Positions 29,325-38,000 of a stretch of 64,000 nucleotides of DNA are shown here, piece after piece. The notes under the pieces are model-generated. The model ran no database searches. It saw only the letters and a list, made by a program, of their open reading frames with translations, and had not been told where the DNA came from. The DNA is from Hyphomicrobiales bacterium. GTDB lineage: Bacteria > Pseudomonadota > Alphaproteobacteria > Rhizobiales > Beijerinckiaceae. Position 1 is the stretch's first letter; every line of letters begins with the position of its first letter. The stretch is from NCBI GenBank assembly GCA_026400535.1, contig JAPLOU010000037.1:78775-142774 (forward strand), in the 5' to 3' direction. The position numbers and the translations under genes were made by a program.

Positions 29325-30026
29325 ATGGACGTTTCCTCGGCCTTCGGTGCTGCACTATCGCTCATCTTCAACCTGGATCCGCAATTCCTGCAGATCGTCG
29401 GGCTGTCGCTGCGCGTCACGCTGACGGCGGTGTTGCTGGCCGCGCTCATCGGCCTGCCACTAGGGGCGCTTTTGGCCGTGGCGCGCTTTCCCGGGCGTTC
29501 GGCGCTGATTGTGCTGGTCAACGGGCTGATGGGCCTGCCGCCGGTCGTTGCGGGCCTGATCGTGTTCCTGGCGCTGTCGCGCTCGGGGCCGTTTGGCGCC
29601 ATGGGCTGGCTGTTCTCGCCGACGGCGATGGTGATCGCGCAGACCTTGCTCGTGCTGCCCATCGTCATTGCGCTGACCAGGGGCACCATCGAAGACTTGT
29701 GGAGCGAATACCGTGAGCACCTCACGTCGCTTGGCCTCACCGGCTGGCGGGCGATTCCCACGCTGCTGTGGGATGGCCGTTTTGCCCTGGCGACAGGCTT
29801 GCTGGCCGGCTTCGGGCGCGCCAGCGCCGAGGTTGGCGCGGTGCTGATCGTTGGTGGCAACATCGCCGGCTACACGCGAACCATGACAACATCGATCGCG
29901 CTGGAGACCTCAAAGGGCGACCTGCCGCTGGCTCTGGGCCTCGGCCTCGTGCTGATCATCCTGACGCTGGCCATCAACGCTGCCGCCTATGGCGCGAGCC
30001 GCATCGGCGCGCGGTTCGCGGGGTGA
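29325..30026 (+). CDS. tupB: Tungstate ABC transporter permease
   Basis: RVTLTAVLLAALIGLPLGALLAV ... GRASAEVGAVLIVGGNIAGYTRTMTTSIALETSKGDLPLALGLGLVLI. Confidence 0.85.
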   Translation: MDVSSAFGAALSLIFNLDPQFLQIVGLSLRVTLTAVLLAALIGLPLGALLAVARFPGRSALIVLVNGLMGLPPVVAGLIVFLALSRSGPFGAMGWLFSPTAMVIAQTLLVLPIVIALTRGTIEDLWSEYREHLTSLGLTGWRAIPTLLWDGRFALATGLLAGFGRASAEVGAVLIVGGNIAGYTRTMTTSIALETSKGDLPLALGLGLVLIILTLAINAAAYGASRIGARFAG

Positions 30027-30768
30027 TGGCCATGCGGGATATCACCAGCATCCTGCCCCTCTCGGTTGGGGGGCTGTCCTTCGAAGCGGATGGCAAACGC
30101 CTGCTCGATGATGTCAGCTTCACCCTGCCCAAGGGTGGCGTCACCGCCATCATCGGCCCGAACGGTGCAGGCAAATCGCTCACCTTGCGGCTCTGCCACG
30201 GACTGCTGGCGCCATGCGCGGGCTCCGTTCGTTGGCAGACTGACACGGGTCGCCGCCGCCATGCCATGGTCTTCCAGCGTCCGGTGATGCTGCGCCGGTC
30301 GGCGAGGGCCAACATCATGCATGCGCTGAGTGCTGTTGGCATGACGGAGGCGGCATCGCGGGCTGATGCGGCTCTCGCCCGCTTCGGGCTGGCAGCGCTC
30401 GCAGAGCGCCCGGCGCGGCTGATGTCCGGCGGTGAGCAGCAGCGCCTTGCCATCGCGCGGGCCTGGGCGCTCGAGCCGGAGCTGCTGTTCCTCGATGAGC
30501 CCTCTTCGCAGTGTTCCTCGATGAGCCCTCTTCGCAGCTCGATCCCGGCGCGACCCGGCAGATCGAGCAGGTCATCGCGGCGCTGGCGGCGGAAGGCATG
30601 ACCATCCTGATGACCACCCATGACCTTGGCCAGGCACGGCGGCTGAGCCAGCGCATCCTGTTTCTCAACTGCGGGCGTCTGATCGACGACGCGCCGACCG
30701 AAATCGTCTTTGCGGGCAAAGCCTCGGCGGATGCCCGCGCCTTCATCGCCGGAGACCTGCTCTGGTGA
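30026..30768 (+). pseudogene. tupC: Tungstate ABC transporter ATP-binding gene tupC disrupted by a 26-bp tandem duplication at Walker B
   Basis: IIGPNGAGKSLTLR and LMSGGEQQRLAIARAWALEPELLFLDEPSSQ in one frame; continuation FLDEPSSQLDPGATRQIEQVIAALAAEGMTILMTTHDLGQARRLSQRILFL in another frame after the duplicated 26 bp. Confidence 0.85.
30486..30537. repeat. Perfect 26-bp tandem duplication (TGTTCCTCGATGAGCCCTCTTCGCAG x2)
   Basis: Copies at 30486-30511 and 30512-30537. Confidence 0.95.
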
Positions 30769-30799
30769 CCCCGATCCAAAACAACGGAGGAATACGACC

Positions 30800-31678
30800 A
30801 TGTTGACCAAACGCAGCCTTCTGGCCTCGGGCTTCGGCCTTGCCCTGACAACGTCCGTGCTGGCTCAGGCCACGCTCACGGCCCCGCCGCCTGCCCAGAC
30901 CGCAGCGCCTGCCGCCCAGACGCGTTTCATCACGGTGTCTTCGACGACATCGACCACGGATTCGGGCCTGTTCAACCACCTGCTCCCGGCCTTTCAGGCG
31001 AAGACCGGCATCGAGGTCCGCGTCGTCAGCCAGGGCACCGGCCAGGCGCTCGACACCGGCCGGCGCGGCGATGCTGACGTGGTGTTCGTGCATGCCCGCG
31101 CGCAGGAAGTGAAGTTCGTCGAGGACGGCTTCGGCGTGGAGCGCAAGCCTGTGATGTACAATGACTTCGTGCTGATCGGGCCAAAGTCCGATCCTGCCGG
31201 CATCAAGGGCACAAAGGACATCGCCGCCGCGCTGAAGGCCATCCAGGCCAAGGCTGCCCCTTTCGTCTCGCGCGGCGACAAGTCCGGCACCCATGCGGCT
31301 GAACTCAACCTGTGGAAGGTGGCCGGCGTCGAGATCGAGCAGGCCAAGGGGCCGTGGTATCGCGAGATTGGCCAGGGCATGGGCGCGGCGCTGAACACCT
31401 CGGGCGCGATGAACGCCTATGTGCTGTCTGACCGCGCCACCTGGATCAACTTCAAGAACCGTGGCGATCTGGAGATTGTCGTCGAAGGAGACCGCCGACT
31501 GTTCAACCAGTATGGCGTCATCCTCGTCAATCCTACGAAGCACGCCCATGTCAAGAAGGCTGATGGACAGGCCTTCATCGACTGGCTGGTCGGTCCCGAA
31601 GGCCAGAAGTCGATCGCCGACTACAAGATCAACGGCGAGCAGCTCTTCTTCCCCAATGCCTCGCAGCCGGGGGTGTGA
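30800..31678 (+). CDS. tupA: Tungstate-binding protein TupA
   Basis: ITVSSTTSTTDSGLFNHLLPAFQAKTGIEVRVVSQGTGQALDTGRRGDADVVFVHA (TupA TTTSTxDSG-type motif). Confidence 0.9.
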   Translation: MLTKRSLLASGFGLALTTSVLAQATLTAPPPAQTAAPAAQTRFITVSSTTSTTDSGLFNHLLPAFQAKTGIEVRVVSQGTGQALDTGRRGDADVVFVHARAQEVKFVEDGFGVERKPVMYNDFVLIGPKSDPAGIKGTKDIAAALKAIQAKAAPFVSRGDKSGTHAAELNLWKVAGVEIEQAKGPWYREIGQGMGAALNTSGAMNAYVLSDRATWINFKNRGDLEIVVEGDRRLFNQYGVILVNPTKHAHVKKADGQAFIDWLVGPEGQKSIADYKINGEQLFFPNASQPGV

Positions 31679-31679
31679 G

Positions 31680-32573
31680 GTGAACCGACGCCACGCGTTG
31701 ACCTTGATGGTCGCTTTCGCCGTGTCTTTGGCTGTGATGTCGTCAGGCGCGATCGGGCAAGCCCCGGCTCCGGCTGGGGAGCCTCGCCCTGCGGCTGTTT
31801 GGGGCACTGGCCCAAATCATTTACGAATTGCCACGGGAAGCCCCGGGGAACTCGGGCTTCTGGAAGCCATCTCCACCGATTTCGCGCGGCGACATGATGC
31901 CTCGGTGATCTGGTTCCGCGCTGGCTCCGGACAAGCCATGAACCTGCTCAAGGAGCGCAAGGTCGACATGGTTCTGGCCCATGCGCCGCCTGCCGAACGG
32001 CGCGCCCTGTCGGAAGGCTGGGCGACCGGGCGGCAACTGATCGGCTCCAACGAGTTCTGGATCGTGGGGCCTGCGAATGACCCGGCGAAGATCGCGGATG
32101 CAAAGGATGCAGTGGAAGCCTTTCGCCGGATTGAGGCGGCCAAGGCGAAAAAGGTGACGCGCGCCGACAACTCGGGCACGCACCAGAAGGAGATGGAGAT
32201 CTGGAAACTCGCCGGCATCGAGCCGAAGGGCGACTGGCTGATCCCGACCCGCGACTTCATGACCGCGAGCCTCAGACGCGCCAACACGGAAGGGGCCTAC
32301 TTCCTCACCGACAGCTCCACCTTCGTGGCTGAACGCAAGGAACTGCCGGGTTTGAAGGTCCTGTTCCGGGGTGGTCAGGTCTTGATGAACCCCTACCATA
32401 CGCTCTGGCTGAAGGACCCGACGTCGGGCACGCCACTTGCCGAGCGATTCCTGACGCATCTGATGTCCGAGGACATCCAGAATTTGCTGCGTGTGTATGG
32501 CAAGGACCGATACGGCGAGGCCATGTATAATGATGCTCGCGTTTCGCGCGAGCGGTGGCCATTCGATCAGTGA
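31680..32573 (+). CDS. Second, divergent TupA-like substrate-binding protein
   Basis: LRIATGSPGELGLLEAISTDFARRHDASVIWFRAGSGQAMNLLKERKVDMVLAHAP ... RADNSGTHQKEMEIWKLAGI; GTG start 2 nt after the tupA stop. Confidence 0.8.
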   Translation: MNRRHALTLMVAFAVSLAVMSSGAIGQAPAPAGEPRPAAVWGTGPNHLRIATGSPGELGLLEAISTDFARRHDASVIWFRAGSGQAMNLLKERKVDMVLAHAPPAERRALSEGWATGRQLIGSNEFWIVGPANDPAKIADAKDAVEAFRRIEAAKAKKVTRADNSGTHQKEMEIWKLAGIEPKGDWLIPTRDFMTASLRRANTEGAYFLTDSSTFVAERKELPGLKVLFRGGQVLMNPYHTLWLKDPTSGTPLAERFLTHLMSEDIQNLLRVYGKDRYGEAMYNDARVSRERWPFDQ

Positions 32574-32583
32574 GGATCCATCC

Positions 32584-32793
32584 ATGAAGATCAGTGCTCG
32601 GAACCAGCTGAAGGGCAAGATCGTCTCGATCAAGCCTGGCGTCACGACGACGCATGTGAAGATCGATGTCGGTGGGCAGATCGTGACCGCCGCGATTACA
32701 GCTGAAGCCGTGGAAGAGCTTGGCCTCAAACCGGGGATGGAGGTTTCAGCCATCGTCAAGGCAAGCGACGTCATGATCGGCGTCGATGGCTGA
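32584..32793 (+). CDS. Mop/TOBE-domain molybdopterin-binding protein
   Basis: MKISARNQLKGKIVSIKPGVTTTHVKIDVGGQIVTAAITAEAVEELGLKPGMEVSAIVKASDVMIGVD. Confidence 0.92.
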   Translation: MKISARNQLKGKIVSIKPGVTTTHVKIDVGGQIVTAAITAEAVEELGLKPGMEVSAIVKASDVMIGVDG

Positions 32794-33289
32794 GATGAAG
32801 CACCACGACGCAACGCGTCCGGGCGAGATCGAGGCGCCACTGCCCGACCGCACGGATGCGCGCGTCGTGTTCATCGGCACAATCCGGACGCCTTTCCTTT
32901 CGCGAGACGAGTGCCCGCGCCAAGGGAAGGCCGAAGGGCCATTGTGCCGGATAGAGCTTCATGACCCGTGGAAGCCCGCGCTCAAGGGCATCGAGCGGTT
33001 CGGCAGGATCGAGGTGCTGTACTGGATGCATCAGGCCAGACGCGACTTGATCCTCCAGAGCCCGAAATCGAATGGCGAAACATTCGGCACCTTCGCATTG
33101 CGCTCTCCGGTCAGACCCAACCCCATCGCAACCTCGATGGTCGAATTGGTCGCGGTCGAGGATGGCGTGCTCGTGGTGCGTGGGCTCGATTGCGTCGACG
33201 GCACGCCGCTCGTCGATCTGAAGCCTGACCGCTGCGCCTATACACCAGTTGCACCTCCCAACCCGGGCGAGTTGACGGAGGCATCGTGA
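32786..33289 (+). CDS. trmO: tRNA (t6A37)-methyltransferase TrmO-like (TsaA domain)
   Basis: VFIGTIRTPFLSRDECPRQG ... IEVLYWMHQARRDLILQSP ... GTFALRSPVRPNPIATSMVELV ... VDGTPLVDLKP. Confidence 0.88.
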   Translation: MAEMKHHDATRPGEIEAPLPDRTDARVVFIGTIRTPFLSRDECPRQGKAEGPLCRIELHDPWKPALKGIERFGRIEVLYWMHQARRDLILQSPKSNGETFGTFALRSPVRPNPIATSMVELVAVEDGVLVVRGLDCVDGTPLVDLKPDRCAYTPVAPPNPGELTEAS

Positions 33290-34317
33290 TGAAGCTCACA
33301 CGCCGCTCCTTCGCTTTCGGTGCAAGCGCTGCGATCGCGATGCCGCATGTCGCTCGAGCGCAAACACTCACCGACTCTGCCGGTCGTTCCATACCCGTGC
33401 CTGCCAGAGTCAGCCGCGTCTTCCCGGCAGGCCCGCCAGCGGCGATCACGCATTACACCTTGCAACCCCGGACGCTGCTGGGCTGGCCGCGGGCCAATCG
33501 CGGCCCGGAACTGGTTTATCTCGATCCGGAGGTCGGCACCCGCCCCGAGCTTGGCCGGCTCACCGGCCGAGGCAACACCACCAATCTCGAAGTTCTGCTA
33601 CAGCTGAAACCAGACATCATCCTTGATATCGGCTCGACGGCCCGCACGTTCGCTGAAACCGCAGACCGGGTGCAGGCTCAGACCGGCATTCCGTACGCCT
33701 TGCTTGATGGCCGCTTTGGCGCCATCCCCGAGAGCTACCGACTGCATGGCCGGCTTGTCGGCGAGACCGCGCGGGCAGAAGACCTGGCACGCTTCTGCGA
33801 GGACATCGTGCGAACCTGCCAGTCGCGTGTTGCCACCGTGCCTCAGGACAAGCGCCCGCGCGTTTACTACGCCCGCGGGCCGCGCGGCCTCGACACCGGG
33901 CTCGGCGGCTCCATCAATGTCGAAACCATCGAATTCATGGGAGCCGTCAACGTCGCGGGTCAGACACGCGGCGGCCTCGCTGCTGTGTCGGTCGAGCAGG
34001 TGCTGGCCTGGAATCCGGAAGTGATCATCACCATTGATCAGAACTTCGCCGCCAACGTCCGCAGCGATCCGTCCTGGGCGGGCGTGAGGGCCGCGCGCGA
34101 CGGTCGCGTGCACCTGTCGCCAAAGATGCCCTTCGGCTGGGTCGATTTCCCGCCCTCGGTCAACCGCATGCCGGGTCTGGTCTGGCTGGGCAAGCTGCTT
34201 TATCCCGACCTCTTTCCGGAGGACCTGATGGCGTTTACCCGCGACTTCCACAGCCGTTTCTATCACCGCACCCCGACCGACGCGCAGATCGCCTTCGTGC
34301 TCGAGGGGCGCGGGTGA
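33286..34317 (+). CDS. FecB/BtuF-type ABC substrate-binding protein
   Basis: LTDSAGRSIPVPARVSRVFPAGPPAAI ... LQLKPDIILDIGS ... GGLAAVSVEQVLAWNPEVIITID. Confidence 0.87.
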   Translation: MMKLTRRSFAFGASAAIAMPHVARAQTLTDSAGRSIPVPARVSRVFPAGPPAAITHYTLQPRTLLGWPRANRGPELVYLDPEVGTRPELGRLTGRGNTTNLEVLLQLKPDIILDIGSTARTFAETADRVQAQTGIPYALLDGRFGAIPESYRLHGRLVGETARAEDLARFCEDIVRTCQSRVATVPQDKRPRVYYARGPRGLDTGLGGSINVETIEFMGAVNVAGQTRGGLAAVSVEQVLAWNPEVIITIDQNFAANVRSDPSWAGVRAARDGRVHLSPKMPFGWVDFPPSVNRMPGLVWLGKLLYPDLFPEDLMAFTRDFHSRFYHRTPTDAQIAFVLEGRG

Positions 34318-35333
34318 CGGGCCGCTTTGGCGCCATCGGTGGGATCACCATCGGCCTTGGCCTGCTTCTGCCGGGGGTGGCGGTGGCGTTCTCGGTCGGG
34401 CGCTTCCCGATCAGTGTCAGTGAACTCGGCCTCGCGCTCTGGTCAACGCTGATCGGGCAGCCTTCGGGGCTGCCGCCCGCCGTCGATGCCGTGATCTTCA
34501 ATATCAGGGGCCCTCGGGTGCTGGCAGCTATCCTGTGCGGCGCGGCTCTCGCCGTCGCGGGGGCCGCCTTTCAGGGCCTTTTCCGTAATCCGCTCGTATC
34601 GCCCGACATTCTCGGCGCATCCTCGGGTGCGGCCCTGGGCGCCATGACCGGCATCTTCTTCTCGCTCGGCGTCCTCGCCATACAGGCGCTCGCTTTCGGC
34701 GGCGGGCTCGTCGCGGTGGCATTGGTCTACCTGATTGGATCCTCGATCCGCTCTGGCGACATCGCGCTCGTGCTAGTGCTGACCGGCGTCGTCATCGGCT
34801 CCCTGCTTGGAGCGGGCGTCGGCCTGTTGAAGTACCTGGCCGATCCTTACAATCAGCTTCCGGCCATGACCTTCTGGCTACTGGGCAGCCTGGCCGGCAC
34901 GGACCGGAACGATCTTCTCCCTCTGTTCGGACCCATCGCGGTTGGGACCGTTGTATTGTTGGCATTGCGCTGGCGCATGAACGTCATGTCGCTGCCGGAA
35001 GAAGAGGCCCGGGCGCTTGGCGTCGCCACGGGGCCGCTAAGGCTCGCGATTGTGGCGGCAGCCACGCTCGTCACCTCGGCCAGTGTCGCTGCAGCCGGCA
35101 TCATCGGCTGGGTCGGGCTAATCGTGCCGCACATGGCGCGGTTTCTGGTCGGCCCCGAGTTTGGGCGACTGGTGCCGACCGCGGCATTGCTTGGCGGCGG
35201 CTACCTGCTGCTGATCGACACCTTGGCCCGCAGCGCCGCGCAGGTCGAGATACCGCTCGGCATTCTCACCGCGGTGATCGGCACTCCGGTGTTCATCTGG
35301 CTGCTGGTATCCGCCCGCAAGAGTTGGTCATGA
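34314..35333 (+). CDS. FecCD-family ABC transporter permease
   Basis: RGPRVLAAILCGAALAVAGAAFQGLFRNPLVSPDILGASSGAALGA ... GIIGWVGLIVPHMARFLVGPEFGRLVP. Confidence 0.92.
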   Translation: MTGRFGAIGGITIGLGLLLPGVAVAFSVGRFPISVSELGLALWSTLIGQPSGLPPAVDAVIFNIRGPRVLAAILCGAALAVAGAAFQGLFRNPLVSPDILGASSGAALGAMTGIFFSLGVLAIQALAFGGGLVAVALVYLIGSSIRSGDIALVLVLTGVVIGSLLGAGVGLLKYLADPYNQLPAMTFWLLGSLAGTDRNDLLPLFGPIAVGTVVLLALRWRMNVMSLPEEEARALGVATGPLRLAIVAAATLVTSASVAAAGIIGWVGLIVPHMARFLVGPEFGRLVPTAALLGGGYLLLIDTLARSAAQVEIPLGILTAVIGTPVFIWLLVSARKSWS

Positions 35334-36091
35334 CACTCGCCGCACAAGATCTCGGTTTCGGTTATCCTGGCCACAGCGTGGGAACCAATGTGTCGGTCAC
35401 GGTCGTCCCCGGCCAGGCCCTGGCGCTGCTCGGCCCCAATGGCGGGGGAAAGACGACGCTGCTGAAAACCATGCTGGGCTTGCTCAGGCCCCATGCGGGT
35501 GTGGTGAGCCTCGACGGCCAACCGATGGCCAATATGCCGGTCGGCGAGCGTGCGCGGCGAATCGGCTATGTGCCGCAGGCGCATGCGGGAGCATTCGCCT
35601 TCGCCGTCCGCGACGTGGTGCTGATGGGCCGCACGGCCCATCAGGGGCTATTCGCCAGTCCGACGCCGGCAGACAGGACGATCGTCGAGGCCAGGCTTGC
35701 TGAGCTTGGCATCGCCCATCTGGCAGGCAAGCCCTACACAATGATATCAGGCGGCGAGCGGCAGCTTGTCCTGATCGCCCGGGCGCTCGCGCAGGAGCCG
35801 CGTTATGTCGTGCTGGACGAACCGACGGCCAGCCTCGATTTCGGCAATCAGGGAAAGGTGATGCGCCAGATCAGGTCGCTCACCGCCAAAGGCCTGGGGG
35901 TGCTCTTCACCACGCACGACCCCAACCAGGCGATGGGTTACGCCGATCGGGTGGCGTTGCTTGGCGGGGGACGGTTGCTGGCTAACGGCGTTCCAGCAGA
36001 TGTACTGAACGTGGCAGCGCTCTCCGCGCTTTATGGCAGCACTGTCCGAGCCGTCTGCCAGCACGAGTTGACAGTATTCCTGCCGGACTGA
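35330..36091 (+). CDS. FecE/BtuD-type ABC transporter ATP-binding protein
   Basis: LLGPNGGGKTTLLKTMLGLL ... ISGGERQLVLIARALAQEPRYVVLDEPTASLDFGNQ. Confidence 0.92.
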   Translation: MTLAAQDLGFGYPGHSVGTNVSVTVVPGQALALLGPNGGGKTTLLKTMLGLLRPHAGVVSLDGQPMANMPVGERARRIGYVPQAHAGAFAFAVRDVVLMGRTAHQGLFASPTPADRTIVEARLAELGIAHLAGKPYTMISGGERQLVLIARALAQEPRYVVLDEPTASLDFGNQGKVMRQIRSLTAKGLGVLFTTHDPNQAMGYADRVALLGGGRLLANGVPADVLNVAALSALYGSTVRAVCQHELTVFLPD

Positions 36092-36604
36092 GCCCGGCTG
36101 TGGAGCCTCGTCAGCGTGCAGCGGCTACAGGCCAGGGCGCGACGCTCGCCGGGCTTGGTTTCGGCTGGACGCTGCATGATGGACCCGGTTTGCTCACTGC
36201 AGGTTGCGTCATGGCTCTCCAGGGAGACGTGCACATCGGCTTCCCCTGCAATTGTCCCGGTGGCTGGCGCGCCCGCTTTGGATCAACGACCAACGCTCAA
36301 CCCATTTCCCCTCAACGAAATCAAGCTGCTTGTGCTTTGCCAATTCCTGTCGCTGTCAGCCACGATAACACACGCCTGATTGGTTTGCGTTCGACTGCAC
36401 GACACCCCCTTGTTCCGTCAGATTTCCCACAGAGGGATGATCGCAGGGCATCACGTCCACAATGCGACCTCATTGGCTGCAGTCTATCGTTGCAAGGACG
36501 AACCTTTGGCGAGACGACCTGCAGCTCATGACAACATAAAGCGTGCGCCAAGCCGATGAGCCTCGCCGCGAGATGCCGGCCCAGGTGGGCGCTGTTGCGT
36601 CTGG

Positions 36605-36769
36605 TTACAGTCGTCCCGTCAGCAGCAACACGACGACGATGATCAGCAAAACGCCGATGACGCCAACGCCACCATGGCCATAGCCGTATCCGTATCCGCC
36701 GAAGCGGCCGCTGAAGCCACCGAGCAGAAAGATGATCAGGATGATGATCAGGATTGTTCCAAGGGACAT
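36605..36769 (-). CDS. DUF3309-like 54-aa membrane protein (below the ORF-track cutoff)
   Basis: Translated by eye: MSLGTILIIILIIFLLGGFSGRFGGYGYGYGHGGVGVIGVLLIIVVVLLLTGRL*. Confidence 0.8.
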   Translation of the reverse strand: MSLGTILIIILIIFLLGGFSGRFGGYGYGYGHGGVGVIGVLLIIVVVLLLTGRL

Positions 36770-36825
36770 TGTGGTACTTCCTCTCTTTTCAAGCTATTGA
36801 ATTATCGATATAATTTTGTGTTAAT

Positions 36826-36975
36826 CTATTTTTTCTCGATCGACACGCCGCGCTCTCCGATGCTGATCTCGACGCCTGTACTCTTCTGCTTTTCCCTGTA
36901 GAGCTGGATCGCAAACACCGATGCGGCGACGGCGAGCACGCCGATCAGGGCGTAAAGAACGTTCTTGCGTGTCAT
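36826..36975 (-). CDS. Small single-TM hypothetical protein (49 aa)
   Basis: MTRKNVLYALIGVLAVAASVFAIQLYREKQKSTGVEISIGERGVSIEKK. Confidence 0.5.
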   Translation of the reverse strand: MTRKNVLYALIGVLAVAASVFAIQLYREKQKSTGVEISIGERGVSIEKK

Positions 36976-37329
36976 GGCTGTTCCTGCAGGGTGCGGAGGG
37001 CAGCGCTCCCGCATGCGCCAGCGCCGCTCAATGTTGCGCGGGTCACGGAGCGGTCAGGTTGCCGGGCGGGTGACATGTGTCATTTCAATGATGGCCGCGC
37101 CCGGGGCGTGTTGCAGTCAAGGCGGGCGCCTTTGACGGACAACGCCAACATCGCCCATTTGTTCCAATCCCATTTGCCCTGATGGACGCGCAGGCCCAGG
37201 TTGCCTGTATCCACCGCGCGTTTGTGCGCCGCACGATCAGGCCGGCCTGTCCAGGCAAGGAAGGCGGTCACTCACGACAGTCAGTGCTGCGTGAAGCCTT
37301 GTTCCCGTCGGGCTGCGACAAGCCGGCTG

Positions 37330-37502
37330 TCGGATCAGGTTCTGCGATCCGCCGTGGCGCTGACGATTCCCGCCCTGTCGATTGTGGTGACCAGCGCGAT
37401 CGGCTCCGACACAACGGCGCCGATCAGGAGCTAATAGCGCTCGCGAGCCGATAGGCCCGCGAAGTCGAAGGTCACGGTCGGCGACGCAGCTGGGCTTTTC
37501 AT
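37330..37502 (-). pseudogene. Flavin-reductase-like N-terminal remnant with in-frame stops
   Basis: MKSPAASPTVTFDFAGLSARERY*LLIGAVVSEPIALVTTIDRAGIVSATADRRT* resembles ...AERYRLLIGSVVPRPIALVSTVD... Confidence 0.5.
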
Positions 37503-37615
37503 GCCGGCGCCTTGAGCATGCCACGTCATGTTGAGTCCAATCCCTCACGCAGGGCACGGGCCGTGAGACGCTCACGCATCTCACAATCCTGCCGCGGCGC
37601 CAGCAGCGCGCGCCG

Positions 37616-37976
37616 CAGGTGTTGGAGGATGTCGGCATCCCTGCCGCCGACATGCGGATCGACCATCCGCACGGATTCTCCGCTGGTCAGCACCAGCGCA
37701 TCTTGATCGCGCGCGCTTGCGCCAGAAGCCGACTTTCCTGTGGGCGACGAGCCCAGATCCGCGTTTGGTGTATCTGTGCAGGCGCAGATCCTGAACCTGA
37801 TGGTGCGCCTGCCGGCCGAGTTCGGTCTGACATGGCGGTTTGTCAGCCATCACCTGTCCGTGGTCAGGCACATGCCTGATCATCTGGTGATCCTGGAGCT
37901 GGGGCGTATCGTCGAGCAGGAACCTGCCGAAGACGTCTTCCGGCAGCGCGCCTCGCGGTCGGTCATTTCCTTCTGA
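37616..37976 (+). pseudogene. Frameshifted oligopeptide ABC ATPase (DppD/F-like) remnant
   Basis: Frame a: LEDVGIPAADMRIDHPHGFSAGQHQRILIARACA; frame b: DEPRSAFGVSVQAQILNLMVRLPAEFGLTWRFVSHHLSVVRHMPDHLVILELGRIVEQEPAEDVF. Confidence 0.75.
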
Positions 37977-38000
37977 CGGGGCGCCAACCGGCCGGTGCTC

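Noticed and set aside
32160-32185. CTCGGGCACGCACCA resembling the duplicated tRNA-Phe end as a distal att site
   Set aside because: Lies within coding sequence for the NSGTHQK motif of the TupA-like protein and contains an extra 4 nt; coincidental.
36092-36600. Several overlapping small ORFs after the FecE-type gene
   Set aside because: No recognisable domains, poor coding composition; treated as intergenic.
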